A DNA stretch of 64,000 bases from Cellulomonas fengjieae (GCF_018388465.1 NZ_CP074404.1:3906001-3970000); one strand, 5' to 3'. Shown: positions 19,035 to 28,251, counted from the stretch's first letter. The notes: a model not told the origin generated them from the sequence alone. Made by a program: numbers and translations.

Positions 19035-20138
19035 TCAGCGCGGGTCCTCCTGCCACCGGTCGTCGACGCGGCGCCATCGCCGGCCCGCCTCCGTCGAGGG
19101 CGGGGGGTCCGTGAGCCAGTACGCCTCGTCCGGGTTCCAGTTGGCCAGGACGGAGCGGGCGTCCCCGTCGACCGCGACCGCGCGGCCGGCGGTAGCGAGG
19201 TAGCCGGCCGTCGTCAGGTGGACGGCGTCGTACCGGTCGGCCACGCGTGCCCAGTCGGGGATCACCCAACGGCCGGCGACACCGGTGGTGCGGAACCAGT
19301 CGTGACGCCGTGACGCGGTGACGTCGAGCGGGAATCGGCGGCACAGGTCGGACCACGCCTGGACCCCGTCCACCTCGTAGACGCGCGCCTCCGCCGGCAC
19401 GCTGATCGCTCGGACCGAGGCGCGCTCCCAGCTGAAGGCGTCCTCGACCAGCCCGAGGCCGACGGGCCCGGCGTCCCCCAGCTGGCGCGTGGTCCTCGTC
19501 AGGCCGTGCGGTGGTGTGGACCACCACGTCCCGCTGAAGGGAGCGCGGGGGTCGGCGGGTCGCTCCCGCTGCGCCCGGGCTTCCTCCTCGAGCGTGTCGT
19601 CGTGCCAGCGACGCAGGGTCTGCTCGGCGGTCAGGGCGGGCGTCGTCCGCGCGGCGGGGTCGTCGAAGACGACGCTCGCCTGCGTCGTGCGCTCGAGCGG
19701 GGCCACCCACCACGCGGCCGGGCTGGACGACGCGACGGCAGCCGCGACCCGGGACAGCGACGCGCGCACCTCGGCGGTGGCGGCGAGCACGTCCTCGCCG
19801 TCCGGCTCCTGCCAGTACCGCGCGTTGTCGACCGCTGCCTGCAACGCGGCGAGCAGGACGCCGGGGCCGAGGCGGTCCAGCGGCAGGCCGTCGAGGCGGC
19901 GCGCGACGTCCGCGGGCGTGGGGATCGGCTCCGCGTCGTCGTCCCGCCCACCGTCCGACACCAGCACCATCATCCGGGAGGTGCCCGCACCCGGATCCAG
20001 GTGGTACGCGCAGAGGAATGCCGCGCGGAGGTACTCGTCTCCCTCGGGCGTGCCCGTGGCGCGCGCGCGGCCCGCGGCGAGCTCCAGGCACAGGCGTCGC
20101 CCACGGGGTCCCGCCATGACGTCGTCGGGGTCGATCAC
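19035..20138 (-). CDS. Hypothetical protein, 367 aa
   Basis: A soluble protein from GTG 20138 with normal high-GC codon use through its full length. It is rich in Asp, Trp and Arg. A WWSTPPHGLTRTTR segment near 210 and a Trp-rich C-terminus (VLANWNPDEAYWLTDPPPS) are its most recognisable parts. No signal peptide, transmembrane helix or known catalytic motif is visible. It converges with the hypothetical gene at 18280 with an 11-bp gap. The function cannot be assigned from the sequence. Confidence 0.6.
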   Translation of the reverse strand: MIDPDDVMAGPRGRRLCLELAAGRARATGTPEGDEYLRAAFLCAYHLDPGAGTSRMMVLVSDGGRDDDAEPIPTPADVARRLDGLPLDRLGPGVLLAALQAAVDNARYWQEPDGEDVLAATAEVRASLSRVAAAVASSSPAAWWVAPLERTTQASVVFDDPAARTTPALTAEQTLRRWHDDTLEEEARAQRERPADPRAPFSGTWWSTPPHGLTRTTRQLGDAGPVGLGLVEDAFSWERASVRAISVPAEARVYEVDGVQAWSDLCRRFPLDVTASRRHDWFRTTGVAGRWVIPDWARVADRYDAVHLTTAGYLATAGRAVAVDGDARSVLANWNPDEAYWLTDPPPSTEAGRRWRRVDDRWQEDPR

Positions 20139-20192
20139 GACGTCACCGTAGAGCCCGGGCGCGCCTTCGTCTGCGGTTGCCGATGACGCGCC

Positions 20193-20783
20193 CTACCAGG
20201 GCCCGCTCAGCTCGGGCGCGGGTGCTCGATCGAGGAGCCAGGCGAGGAGCTCGGCTCGGTCGGCCCGGTCGGGGAGAGCGCGGAGGCGCTTGGGCAGCTC
20301 GCCGTCGACGAACACCGACGGCCAGTCGGACGGTCGATGCCCGATGTCGAGATCCACGTGGTGGACCTCGACGTTCCGCAGGTGGTGCCCCACGATCTCG
20401 GCCATCGTCCGCGGGCCGGCGGCCATGTGCCCCCGCCGGGTCCAGAGCGCATCGTCGAGCCCGGCCCACGCGGTCTCGAGAAGCCCGAAGCACTGGGCCA
20501 GCTCGGTGCGGAGCTCGACGCCGGGGCGGGCCGCGCCCAGCTCCGCCGCCCGGTCCGGGTCGTACCCGTCAGGGTGGATCCTGCGCACCTCCCCGGCGAC
20601 GGCGCCGTCGAAGAGCAGCGCGTGCGCCTTCGCCTTGTTCACGACGTGCGCGACGACGTGTCCCCGCGAATAGCCGGGGAGCAGGCTCGGCGCGCGAAGG
20701 TCCTCCTCGGTGAGCGACGCCAGGCGCTCCAGCAGGACCCGATGGCTCGTGTGGCACGCGTCGATGGTCGCGACCGGCTTCAT
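20193..20783 (-). CDS. Mycothiol-dependent maleylpyruvate isomerase-family protein (DinB-like fold)
   Basis: A 196-residue protein of the MDMPI N-terminal family. The start IDACHTSHRVLLERLASLTEEDLRAPSLLPGYSRGHVVAHV is diagnostic, with the metal-ligand His of the GHVVAHV helix at about residue 46. Further His residues in MAEIVGHHLRNVEVHHVDLDIG (~130-150) complete the metal site of this fold. Family members use mycothiol as a thiol cofactor, in isomerisation of maleylpyruvate or in related transfers. It is not next to gentisate genes, so maleylpyruvate itself is not established as substrate. The ino1 gene at 56259 supports mycothiol in this organism. Confidence 0.82.
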   Translation of the reverse strand: MKPVATIDACHTSHRVLLERLASLTEEDLRAPSLLPGYSRGHVVAHVVNKAKAHALLFDGAVAGEVRRIHPDGYDPDRAAELGAARPGVELRTELAQCFGLLETAWAGLDDALWTRRGHMAAGPRTMAEIVGHHLRNVEVHHVDLDIGHRPSDWPSVFVDGELPKRLRALPDRADRAELLAWLLDRAPAPELSGPW

Positions 20784-20879
20784 CGGGCAACGGTAGCCAC
20801 CAGGCTTCGAGACGGGCCGTCATGGACAGCGCGATCGTGACGTCGACGATCCCCATCGCGGCGTCGTGCCGGCAAGGGC

Positions 20880-21323
20880 TCAGGACTGCAGGTCCCGAAC
20901 TCGAGGACGTGCGCGCCGGGAGCGGGCCAGGACGAACCCACCGAGAACGACGGCGAGCGCCCCGAGCACCACGGCCACGACGGCACCGCCGAGCCCGTTG
21001 CCCGTGCCCAGACCACCGTCGGCGGTGGCCGCGAACACCGCCCCGGACACCACACCGAGCAGTCCCAGCGCCACGGCCGCGACGGCGGCAGAGCGCCCTG
21101 CACGGCGCCTGAGGGCCAGAGCGCCGAAGACCGCTCCGGCCAGCGCCAGGACCGCCACGGCGGTGGGCCCGACACGTCCGGAGGTGAGGCCGGAGGTGTC
21201 ACGTGCCGCCTGCACGTGAGCGTGCGCCGCAGCCGGTGCGGCGAGCGCGCACGTGACGACGAGGACTGCTCCGGCTGCGGCAAGGGCCCGCCGGACCGAC
21301 GTGAGTGCTCCTGGCGTTCGCAT
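20880..21323 (-). CDS. Small membrane protein, 147 aa (DUF6223-like)
   Basis: The chosen start is ATG 21323, with GAGGAG about 8 bp upstream; the frame is open much further but without conservation signs. The N-terminus has a cleavable-looking signal (AAAGAVLVVTCALAAPAAAHAHV). Three hydrophobic helices follow at ~52-70, ~80-98 and ~110-133, and the protein ends in a basic tail. This layout resembles small actinobacterial membrane proteins grouped as DUF6223. It is divergent from a histidine kinase gene 190 bp away and could be a target of that system. The function is unknown. Confidence 0.62.
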   Translation of the reverse strand: MRTPGALTSVRRALAAAGAVLVVTCALAAPAAAHAHVQAARDTSGLTSGRVGPTAVAVLALAGAVFGALALRRRAGRSAAVAAVALGLLGVVSGAVFAATADGGLGTGNGLGGAVVAVVLGALAVVLGGFVLARSRRARPRVRDLQS

Positions 21324-21512
21324 GGACTCGCTCCTCTTCCGTGGCTGTCCTGCGAAGCCTGTCGCGGGTCGGCCCGCGGGTCGTCCCGCCGACGCGGACA
21401 CTTCACGCTGCCGCGGACGTCGTAGGAGCGGCTCGGATACCGCGACCGCGGTACGGGCCGGTCCTCCCCGAGCCGGATCCGCTCGACGACGGCGCGCCGC
21501 TACGGTGCCCGT

Positions 21513-22637
21513 ATGAGCCAAGGTCGGTTCCGCGTGCCTGCTCCCGTCAGGGACACCGGCGTCGGCATCGGCGTCGCCGTTGCACTCGTGCTCGCCGGAC
21601 TGTCGGGCGAGCGGCCGGCCGGCGACCTCGATGTGCTCGGTCTGGTGCTGCTCGCCGCCGGCGGGCTGACCCTCGCCGCCGGCCGCCGCGCACCGGTCGC
21701 CGTCCTGGCCGTCACCGGGCTGTGCGCCGTGGGCTATCAGGCGGTCGGCTTCGACGGCCCTGCGGTCGCGTTCCTGTTCGCGGTGTTCGCCGCGATGCGG
21801 GCGGGCCATCACGCCGCCACGGCGATCGCGAGCGTGGCCATGCTGGCGGCGCTACCGCTCGTGGCCCTGTCCTCCGGGCGCGACGTGGGCACGGCGTTCA
21901 CGCAGGGCCGGGACGCGCTCGAGCTCGCGTGGCTCATCGCGGCCGCCGCCGGCGGCGAGGCGCTACGCCAGGCGGAGCGGCGCGCGGACGAGGCGGAGCG
22001 CACCCGGGAGGAGGTCGCGAAGCGCCGCGCCGACGAGGAGCGGCTGCACATCGCGCGCGAGCTGCACGACTCGCTCACCCACCAGATCTCGATCATCAAG
22101 GTGCAGTCCGAGGTCGCCGTCCACGTCGCACGGAGGCGCGGCGACCAGGTGCCGGAGGCCCTGCTGGCCATCCAGGAAGCCAGTCGTGAGGCGACCCGAG
22201 AGCTCCGCGCGACGCTGACCGCGCTCCGCGACGACGACCTCGCTCCGCCACGCGGGCTCGACCACGTCCACGAGCTGGTGTCGGGCGCCCGGTCCATCGG
22301 TCTGGACGCGACGCTGACGATGGACGGCCCACGCGCCGACGTGCCGACCGCCGTCGGCCGGGCCGCCTACCGGATCATCCAGGAGTCGCTCACCAACGTG
22401 GTCCGGCACGCCGGCGCCACGACGGCGTCGGTCACGGTCGACTGCCGCCCGGACCTGCTGTCGGTCCAGGTCGACGATGACGGTCGGGCGACGCCCGGCA
22501 CCGTCCAGCTGATGGGTGTGGGACTGCTCGGCATGCAGGAACGCGTCCGCGCGCTCGGCGGTCGGCTGAGCGCGGGAGCCCGCAGCGAGGGAGGGTTCAC
22601 CGTCCGGGCCGAGCTCCCCGTGGACCGCACGCCGTGA
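21513..22637 (+). CDS. Sensor histidine kinase (NarL/DesK-type, HisKA_3)
   Basis: A 374-residue membrane kinase. Four to five hydrophobic segments fill residues ~15-148 with almost no extracellular domain, and a basic coiled coil follows (~150-178). The HisKA_3 box has the phospho-acceptor His185 in ARELHDSLTHQ. The ATPase domain shows the N box (IIQESLTNVVRHA, ~290) and a G box GVGLLGMQERV. The signal is likely membrane-related or cytoplasmic. Its stop overlaps the start of the response regulator gene, so the two are translationally coupled. Confidence 0.93.
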   Translation: MSQGRFRVPAPVRDTGVGIGVAVALVLAGLSGERPAGDLDVLGLVLLAAGGLTLAAGRRAPVAVLAVTGLCAVGYQAVGFDGPAVAFLFAVFAAMRAGHHAATAIASVAMLAALPLVALSSGRDVGTAFTQGRDALELAWLIAAAAGGEALRQAERRADEAERTREEVAKRRADEERLHIARELHDSLTHQISIIKVQSEVAVHVARRRGDQVPEALLAIQEASREATRELRATLTALRDDDLAPPRGLDHVHELVSGARSIGLDATLTMDGPRADVPTAVGRAAYRIIQESLTNVVRHAGATTASVTVDCRPDLLSVQVDDDGRATPGTVQLMGVGLLGMQERVRALGGRLSAGARSEGGFTVRAELPVDRTP

Positions 22638-23296
22638 TCCGGGTCCTGCTCGTCGACGACCAGCCGCTCCTGCGCAGCGGGTTCCGCGCGCTCCTCGACC
22701 TCGAGGACGACATCACGGTGGTGGGCGAGGCCGCGGACGGGGAGCACGGCGTCGCGCTCGCGCGGGAGCTCCGGCCGGACGTCGCGCTCATGGACGTCCA
22801 GATGCCCGTGGTCGACGGCATCGAGGCCACGCGGCGCATCGCCCTCGACCCCGATCTCGCCGGGGTGCACGTCGTGATCCTGACCAACTACGGGCTCGAC
22901 GAGTACGTCTTCGAGGCACTCCGCGCCGGGGCGGCAGGGTTCCTGGTCAAGGACATCGTCCCGGAGGACCTCCTGCACGCCGTGCGCGTCGCGGCACGTG
23001 GCGACGCCCTGCTCGCACCGTCGATCACCCGCAAGCTGATCGACCGGTACGTCACCCGGCCGCCCCGGGCCGTCGGCGACGCGGCGCTGCGCGACCTGAC
23101 CGCTCGCGAACGTGAAGCCGTCGCCCTCGTCGCCGGAGGCCTCACCAACGACCAGATCGCCGCGACGATGGTGATCACGCCGATGACCGCCAAGACTCAT
23201 GTCAACCGGGCCATGGCCAAGCTGCACGCCCGCGACCGGGGCCAGCTCGTGGTGCTCGCCTACGAGTCGGGGCTCGTGGCACCGGGCGACCGCTGA
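22634..23296 (+). CDS. NarL/LuxR-type response regulator
   Basis: A 220-residue partner of the preceding kinase, starting at GTG 22634 inside the kinase stop region. The receiver domain (1-~120) has the acidic pocket DD at 8-9, phospho-acceptor Asp54 (ALMDVQMP) and Lys near 105. The LuxR-type helix-turn-helix is at ~150-215 (LTAREREAVALVAGGLTNDQIAATM). Targets are not shown; the divergent small membrane protein gene at 20880 and the GH5 gene 240 bp downstream are candidates by position only. Confidence 0.93.
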   Translation: MIRVLLVDDQPLLRSGFRALLDLEDDITVVGEAADGEHGVALARELRPDVALMDVQMPVVDGIEATRRIALDPDLAGVHVVILTNYGLDEYVFEALRAGAAGFLVKDIVPEDLLHAVRVAARGDALLAPSITRKLIDRYVTRPPRAVGDAALRDLTAREREAVALVAGGLTNDQIAATMVITPMTAKTHVNRAMAKLHARDRGQLVVLAYESGLVAPGDR

Positions 23297-23341
23297 CGTC
23301 CGCCACGCGACCACTCGGTGGTCGACCAGGCCGCTCCCCGT

Positions 23342-23406
23342 CTGAAATGTTTCATCCCTGGCTCGCGGACCGTGCCGGCTCCTAGGTTCCCCCACGGGAG
23401 CTCCCG
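23342..23406 (+). promoter_or_regulatory. Candidate operators upstream of the GH5 cellulase
   Basis: Two palindromes lie in the leader: TGAAATGTTTCA (23342-23353, arms TGAAA/TTTCA) and CGGGAGCTCCCG (23395-23406). The first resembles LacI-family operators. The second resembles the GGGAGCGCTCCC box of actinobacterial cellulase repressors CelR/CebR but lacks the central CG, so it is 2 bp too short. They are 128-192 bp before the chosen start. Confidence 0.4.
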
Positions 23407-23533
23407 CCGTCATCGACCGACCGGCTGGTCGCGTTGCACCGGACCAGCTGCACCGGACCAGGAGGCGGCCGTGCTGCCCGGTGACGCCCGTGTCCTCAGC
23501 CCGATGCACATCCGATGCAGCGAGGAGCAGCTC

Positions 23534-25651
23534 GTGCTTCCCACCCGGCACCCCCGTCGAGGCGGGATGCGCCTCGGCCTGATCTTCGGCTGCCTGGCCG
23601 CCCTGCTCCTGGGCGGGAGCACGACGGCGCTCAGCGCCGACGCTGCTGCGGGGTGCCGGGTGGACTACAGGGTGCCGTCGCAGTGGCCGAGCGGCTTCAC
23701 CGCCGACGTGAAGGTCACCAACCTGGGCGATCCGTTGCACGGTTGGCGCCTGACGTGGACCTTCCCGTCGGGACAGCGGGTCACGCAGGCGTGGAACGCG
23801 ACGACCACGGCGTCGGGCAGCCAGGTCACCGCGACCGACGTCGGCTACAACGCCGTCGTGCCGAGGAACGCGGTGATCTCGTTCGGGTTCAACGGCTCGT
23901 GGACCGGCACCAACGGCGCACCGGGTGTGTTCACCCTGAACGGTGTGGCGTGCACCGGGCAGGCGGGACCGACCTCGTCACCGACGGTCACCACCACGCC
24001 GACGGCGACCCCGACGGCCACCCCGACCCCGACCACGACACCGCGACCGGTCGACGCGATGGCGACGGTCGCGGCGATGCAGCCCGGCTGGAACCTGGGC
24101 AACACCCTCGACGCGATCCCGGACGAGACCGCGTGGGGCAACCCCCTGACCACCCGGGAGCTGCTGCGCCACATCCGCTCGCAGGGGTACAACAGCATCC
24201 GCATCCCGGTGACGTGGAACGGTCACTTCGGCCCGGCTCCCGACCACACGATCGACGCGGCCTGGCTCGCCCGGGTCGAGCAGATCGTCGACTGGTCCCT
24301 GGACGAGGGGTTCTACGTGATGCTCAACCTGCACCACGACTCGTGGGAGTGGGCCGACTCGTACCCCACGGACAAGGCCGGCGTGCTCGCGACGTACCGG
24401 GCGCTGTGGGACCAGCTCGCGGCGACGTTCCGTGACCACTCCTCGAAGCTCGTTCTCGAGAGCATCAACGAGCCGGCGTTCACGGACACCGCGGACGAGC
24501 AGGGGGACGTGTTCGTCCAGGAGCTCAACACCGACTTCGTCGAGCGCGTCCGCGCCTCCGGCGGGGGGAACGCGACGCGGCTGCTCGTCCTGCCCACCCT
24601 GCACACCAGCAGCGAGCAGCCCCGGCTCGACGCGCTGGCCGAGACGATCAGCCGGCTCGACGACCCGAACATCGCGGCGACCGTCCACTTCTACGGGTGG
24701 TGGCCGTTCAGCGTCAACATCGCCGGCGGCACCCGCTACAGCAGCGAGGTCGAGCAGGACCTCGTCAGTTCCTTCGACCGCGTGACCAGCACCTTCGTCG
24801 AGCGCGGGATCCCTGTCATCATCGGCGAGTGGGCGCTGCTCGCCTGGGACCACACGCGCCCGGGCATCATCGAGCGGGGCGAGTTCCTCAAGTACGTCGA
24901 GGCGGTCGGGTACCACGCGCGCACCCGCGGCCTCACGACGATGGTGTGGGACGCCGGTCAGTTCCTCGACCGCAGCGCGCTCCGGTGGAGGGACCAGGGC
25001 GTGCACGATGCGATGCGGTCGAGCTGGACGACCCGGTCCGGCACCGCGTCGTCGGACCGGGTCTACCTGCCGCGCACCGGCACCATCACCGCCACGTCGC
25101 TCACGCTCAACCTGAACGGCACCACGTTCCAGGGGCTGCGGTACGGAAGCGCCGACCTGGCCCGTGGGACCGACTACACGGTCGACGGCACCCGGCTGAC
25201 CCTGACCGCGTCGGCCCTCTCCCGGCTGGCAGGCAACCGGGAGTACGGCGTCAACTCCACCCTCGAGGCCCGCTTCTCCCAGGGAGTGCCCTGGCAGATC
25301 AGCATCATCACCGCCGACCCGCCCCTCCTCGGCGCCGCGACCGGCAGCACGAGCGGACTGACCATCCCCACCCAGTTCCGCGGCGACCAGCTGGCCACCA
25401 TGGAAGCCCGGTACGACGACGGCACGAACGCCGGACCCGCCAGCTGGACCTCGTACAAGGAGTTCTGGAGCAGCTTCCAACCCGACTACACCGCGGGGAC
25501 CATCCTGCTGAAGCCGGACTTCTTCGCCGAGGTCCGCGACGGCCGGGTCACGCTCACCTTCCACTTCTGGAGCGGCGCGCAGGTGACGTACATCGTCACC
25601 AGGTCCGGCACGTCTGTGGTCGGCGCGGAGAGTCCCCCGACGGGCGGCTGA
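23534..25651 (+). CDS. Secreted endoglucanase: CBM2 - GH5 - C-terminal X2-like region
   Basis: A 705-residue cellulase. The start GTG 23534 is chosen because GAGGAG stands 6 bp upstream and a good signal peptide follows (RLGLIFGCLAALLLGGS, cleavage near ADA|A); the frame is open to 23318. A family 2 cellulose-binding module spans Cys41-Cys140, the usual disulphide. A Thr/Pro linker (~145-172) leads to the GH5 barrel (~175-505) with MQPGWNLGNTLDA, acid/base Glu313 (ESINEP) and nucleophile Glu432 (IIGEWAL). The last ~190 residues are beta-rich and match X2-type modules (DYTVDGTRLTLTASAL). The enzyme cuts internal cellulose bonds outside the cell. Confidence 0.94.
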   Translation: MLPTRHPRRGGMRLGLIFGCLAALLLGGSTTALSADAAAGCRVDYRVPSQWPSGFTADVKVTNLGDPLHGWRLTWTFPSGQRVTQAWNATTTASGSQVTATDVGYNAVVPRNAVISFGFNGSWTGTNGAPGVFTLNGVACTGQAGPTSSPTVTTTPTATPTATPTPTTTPRPVDAMATVAAMQPGWNLGNTLDAIPDETAWGNPLTTRELLRHIRSQGYNSIRIPVTWNGHFGPAPDHTIDAAWLARVEQIVDWSLDEGFYVMLNLHHDSWEWADSYPTDKAGVLATYRALWDQLAATFRDHSSKLVLESINEPAFTDTADEQGDVFVQELNTDFVERVRASGGGNATRLLVLPTLHTSSEQPRLDALAETISRLDDPNIAATVHFYGWWPFSVNIAGGTRYSSEVEQDLVSSFDRVTSTFVERGIPVIIGEWALLAWDHTRPGIIERGEFLKYVEAVGYHARTRGLTTMVWDAGQFLDRSALRWRDQGVHDAMRSSWTTRSGTASSDRVYLPRTGTITATSLTLNLNGTTFQGLRYGSADLARGTDYTVDGTRLTLTASALSRLAGNREYGVNSTLEARFSQGVPWQISIITADPPLLGAATGSTSGLTIPTQFRGDQLATMEARYDDGTNAGPASWTSYKEFWSSFQPDYTAGTILLKPDFFAEVRDGRVTLTFHFWSGAQVTYIVTRSGTSVVGAESPPTGG

Positions 25652-25699
25652 CAACGTGTCCGCGCCCGATGCACGACGAGACGTCCCGAGTGCCCGCGA

Positions 25700-26362
25700 T
25701 CATTCGTCGAACCGTGTCCACTGCCCTTCGGAGACCACCTCGACGGTGCCGTCGACGACCATGATCGCCGTCTGCTCATCGATGGCGTAGGCCGGGCCAC
25801 CGAGGTCTGCGGCCCACCGCTGCGCGTGCGCCAGGGTGTTGCTCGGGAAGGCGTCCAGGTGCGGGAAGATCGAGAAGTCGACGACGCCCAGGGTGCGGTC
25901 GTCCGGCGCGGCCGGCCATTCGACGAAGTACTCCCCGATCCGCGGCGTCAGCACCATGCTCCCGGCGCTCACCCCTACCCAGACCGTGTCCGGCAGCGAG
26001 GGCAGCAGGTCGGCCAGCCCGGACTCCCGCATCCAGTGGTTCAGGTACGTCGCGTCGCCACCGTCGACCAGGAGGACGTCCGCCTCCCGCACCCAGGGCG
26101 CCCACCGCTCCTCGCCGATGGTGGGCAGCGCGGTGAGCTCGAGGACACCGAGCGACCCCCAGCCCAGACCGGAGAAGTGCCGGGAGCGGGCATCGGCGGC
26201 CACCAGGCTGCGCACCGACGCCGGCCCGCACAGGGGATGACCCCACTGCGCGGTCGGGACGACGAGCGCGTCGCACTCGTCGACCGGCTTGCCGAGAAGC
26301 TGCACGAGCGCCGAGTGGATGCTGGGGTTCGTGACGCCGCCCGACGTCAGCAAGAGCTTCAC
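25700..26362 (-). CDS. Peptidase S51 family protein (dipeptidase E-like)
   Basis: A 220-residue protein from GTG 26362 with CGGAGG 6 bp upstream. The longer open frame upstream is Arg/Pro-rich and unconvincing. The fold signature is clear: an N-terminal MKLLLTSGGVTN, a central VLLVDGGDATYLNHWMRESG, and the nucleophile elbow GVSAGSM with Ser132. FSIFPHLD and PAYAIDEQTAIMV complete the family pattern. Members cleave aspartyl dipeptides or serve in related hydrolysis in the cytoplasm. Followed convergently by the cellulase gene (48 bp). Confidence 0.85.
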   Translation of the reverse strand: MKLLLTSGGVTNPSIHSALVQLLGKPVDECDALVVPTAQWGHPLCGPASVRSLVAADARSRHFSGLGWGSLGVLELTALPTIGEERWAPWVREADVLLVDGGDATYLNHWMRESGLADLLPSLPDTVWVGVSAGSMVLTPRIGEYFVEWPAAPDDRTLGVVDFSIFPHLDAFPSNTLAHAQRWAADLGGPAYAIDEQTAIMVVDGTVEVVSEGQWTRFDE

Positions 26363-26697
26363 GGTGCCTCCGAGGTGGAGGGGAGATGGGATGTGCGAGG
26401 ACCGCTTCGAGTCGATCTTCGCCTGAATCGCTGCCTGGCTGCAGTGTCGAACCGGCGCGGATCTCACGCACGCGAACCGATCCCGCCGGCTGGGCGCCCC
26501 GGCGGCCGCCGGCGCGAGGGCTACGACTCGTCGCGCCCCGACTCCGGCACGACTCGGCCGGTTCGGTTCGCACGCCGTGCGGCAGGTAGACGGTCCCAAC
26601 CGAACCGGGTAGTCCCGCTCGAGGGGCTGGCCGAGTCGGCGCAGGAACGGGCGTGCGGCGTACGTCGACGGACGTTCGCGGACGGTGTCTCGGTCCT
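26363..26697. other. 335-bp stretch without a convincing gene
   Basis: It separates the S51 peptidase start from the methyltransferase stop. All frames are Arg/Pro-rich and look like shadows. TGTCGAA occurs near 26446, a partial match to the TGTCGAGA repeat ends described at 27.5 and 46 kb, but too short to rely on. Confidence 0.5.
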
Positions 26698-27459
26698 TCA
26701 GTCCGACTCGCAGACGCAGAGCTGGACCGGGGCGTCCCCGGTGAACGGTCGACCGGACCAGTCGCCGAAGCGCTCGACGAGCCGAAGCCCGCCCAGCGCG
26801 AGCAGGAGCGGCAGCTCCTGGGGAAAGATGCTCCTGATCTCCAGAGGCGCGACAGCGACGTCGGCCTCGGACTCGGTCGAGAAGTACCACCTCGCGCGAG
26901 TGACCTGCGCAGCCGCGTCGTAGGTTTCCGCGACGTCGACGTGCATGACGCCACGATCGGGGTCCACGAACGACAGCGCCTCGCGCCTCCGTCGGACGCC
27001 GTCGGCATGGGCAAGCATCTGCACGCTCGGGTTGAACCCGTCGAAGACGAGCCGTCCTCCTGGCGCCAGGTGCCTTCGCACCGACCGGAAGCAGTCGACC
27101 AGGTCCTGCGTCTCATGCAGATGGAGCAACGAGTTGGCGGCGACGATCACGAGGTCGAACGTTCGGCCGAGGTCGAACTCGCGCATGTCGCCCTCCACCA
27201 GCTCCAGCTCCACGCCGCGCTCGTCCGCCTTGCGCTGAGCCTCGGCAAGCATGGCCGTCGAGAGCTCCAGGCCCACGCACGGATGCCCGTCGGACGCGAT
27301 CGGTATCAGCTTGTTGCCGGTGCCACACCCGAGTTCCAAGACAGACCCGCCCTGCCGGTCGGCCTCAGCCCTGTAGAAGTCGACGGCCGGCGCGCGACCC
27401 GGGAACAACCGGTCGTACAACTTGGCGTCCGAGTAGAACGGTTCGCTCATGAAGCGCAT
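26698..27459 (-). CDS. Class I SAM-dependent methyltransferase
   Basis: A 253-residue Rossmann-type methyltransferase. Motif I is VLELGCGTGNKLIPIA at ~40-55, the acidic loop follows (CVGLELSTAMLAEAQ), then VEGDMREFDLGRTFDLVIVAANSLLHL and the post-motif APGGRLVFDGFNPS. The small molecule it methylates is not identifiable. It is alone in its orientation, and a pair of IS-end-like repeats lies 58 bp upstream of its start. Confidence 0.85.
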   Translation of the reverse strand: MRFMSEPFYSDAKLYDRLFPGRAPAVDFYRAEADRQGGSVLELGCGTGNKLIPIASDGHPCVGLELSTAMLAEAQRKADERGVELELVEGDMREFDLGRTFDLVIVAANSLLHLHETQDLVDCFRSVRRHLAPGGRLVFDGFNPSVQMLAHADGVRRRREALSFVDPDRGVMHVDVAETYDAAAQVTRARWYFSTESEADVAVAPLEIRSIFPQELPLLLALGGLRLVERFGDWSGRPFTGDAPVQLCVCESD

Positions 27460-27516
27460 CCTCCTCCGTCTGACCCGACAAGTCGGGTGGTCAAACTAGG
27501 AGGCCCGAATAGTCGG

Positions 27517-27577
27517 AGCATCTTGCATCTCGACACGTCGGCAGCAATGCTCCTGTCGAGAAGCGCAGCAGATTGAC
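27517..27577. repeat. Two back-to-back insertion-sequence-end-like repeats
   Basis: AGCATCTTGCATCTCGACA (27517-27535) and TGTCGAGAAGC-N4-CAGATTGAC (27554-27577) are separated by 18 bp. The first recurs at 46616-46634 (18 of 19 identical). The second recurs at 45963-45986 with the same 4-base spacer. Together they look like the right end of one element next to the left end of another. Confidence 0.55.
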
Positions 27578-27752
27578 CGCCGCTGATCGTCGCACTTTGA
27601 CTCGCCGGGTTCGACCGCCTCCCGAGACGCGAAGTCCCGCGGCGAGGCCCCGTGCTCCCGTACCGTCCGGTCTGCGGTGGTGCGCGTACGGCCCTCGCTC
27701 AGGAGCGGCAGCGGGAGAGGGCCCCGACCGCGGGACGGATCGGAGCCAGGTC

Positions 27753-28196
27753 ATGACGTCGTCCACAGGTGGACCGGACCAGAGCGTGCCGGGCGGCTCG
27801 CCGCGCGGGAGGGTGTCGGTCGCGTCGCGCACCGCGCTCGTCGCAGTGCTGAGCGCCGCGTGCTGGTTCGCGTGGCTCGGGTGGGACACCACGTACCAGA
27901 CCGACCCGGCGACTGGCGTCGCGAGCGGGCCCTACGAGGCCTGGCAGGTGCTGGGCTGCGTGCTCAGCCTCGCGGCGGTCGTCGCGCTCGGGTCCCTGGT
28001 GCTCGGGCCGTGGTGGACGGTGCTCACCGTGACCGTGGCGTTCACGATCGCGTTCTCGGTCACGGCGAGCAGCGACGAGACGGGGCTGTGGGGCGTCGGG
28101 GCGCTGCTCGTCGCTTTCGGGGTGGCCGCGGGATCGACCGTCCTCGCGATGATCATGAAGGCGGTGGCCAGCCGCCGTCGCGCCCGGGCGGCGTAG
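27753..28196 (+). CDS. Small integral membrane protein, 147 aa
   Basis: Starts at ATG 27753 with GGAG about 8 bp upstream; the frame is open to 27573, but the extension is Arg/Pro-rich. Hydrophobic helices are at ~25-45, ~63-83, ~85-105 and ~112-135, joined by short loops, with a basic C-terminal tail (SRRRARAA). The second predicted loop has a WLGWDTTYQTDPATG segment. No family is recognised. Downstream is the aminopropyltransferase-like gene, 55 bp away in the same direction. Confidence 0.62.
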   Translation: MTSSTGGPDQSVPGGSPRGRVSVASRTALVAVLSAACWFAWLGWDTTYQTDPATGVASGPYEAWQVLGCVLSLAAVVALGSLVLGPWWTVLTVTVAFTIAFSVTASSDETGLWGVGALLVAFGVAAGSTVLAMIMKAVASRRRARAA

Positions 28197-28251
28197 GCGA
28201 GTGGCTTGGCTCGTCGTCCGGGCGTCCACCGCTCCGGCCTAGGCTGACCGG

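Noticed and set aside
17932..20091. 719-codon minus-strand frame over the MerR and hypothetical genes
   Set aside because: Composition is typical of a shadow in GC-rich DNA, and it runs through the MerR gene in another frame.
23978..25654. 558-codon open frame on the minus strand over the cellulase gene
   Set aside because: It is a shadow: Arg/Ala/Gly/Val-rich with no recognisable motif, while the plus strand encodes a clear CBM2-GH5 enzyme.
26863..27116. Long upstream extension of the S51 peptidase frame
   Set aside because: The extension is Arg/Pro/Ser-rich and overlaps the methyltransferase gene; the GTG at 26362 has a good ribosome-binding site.
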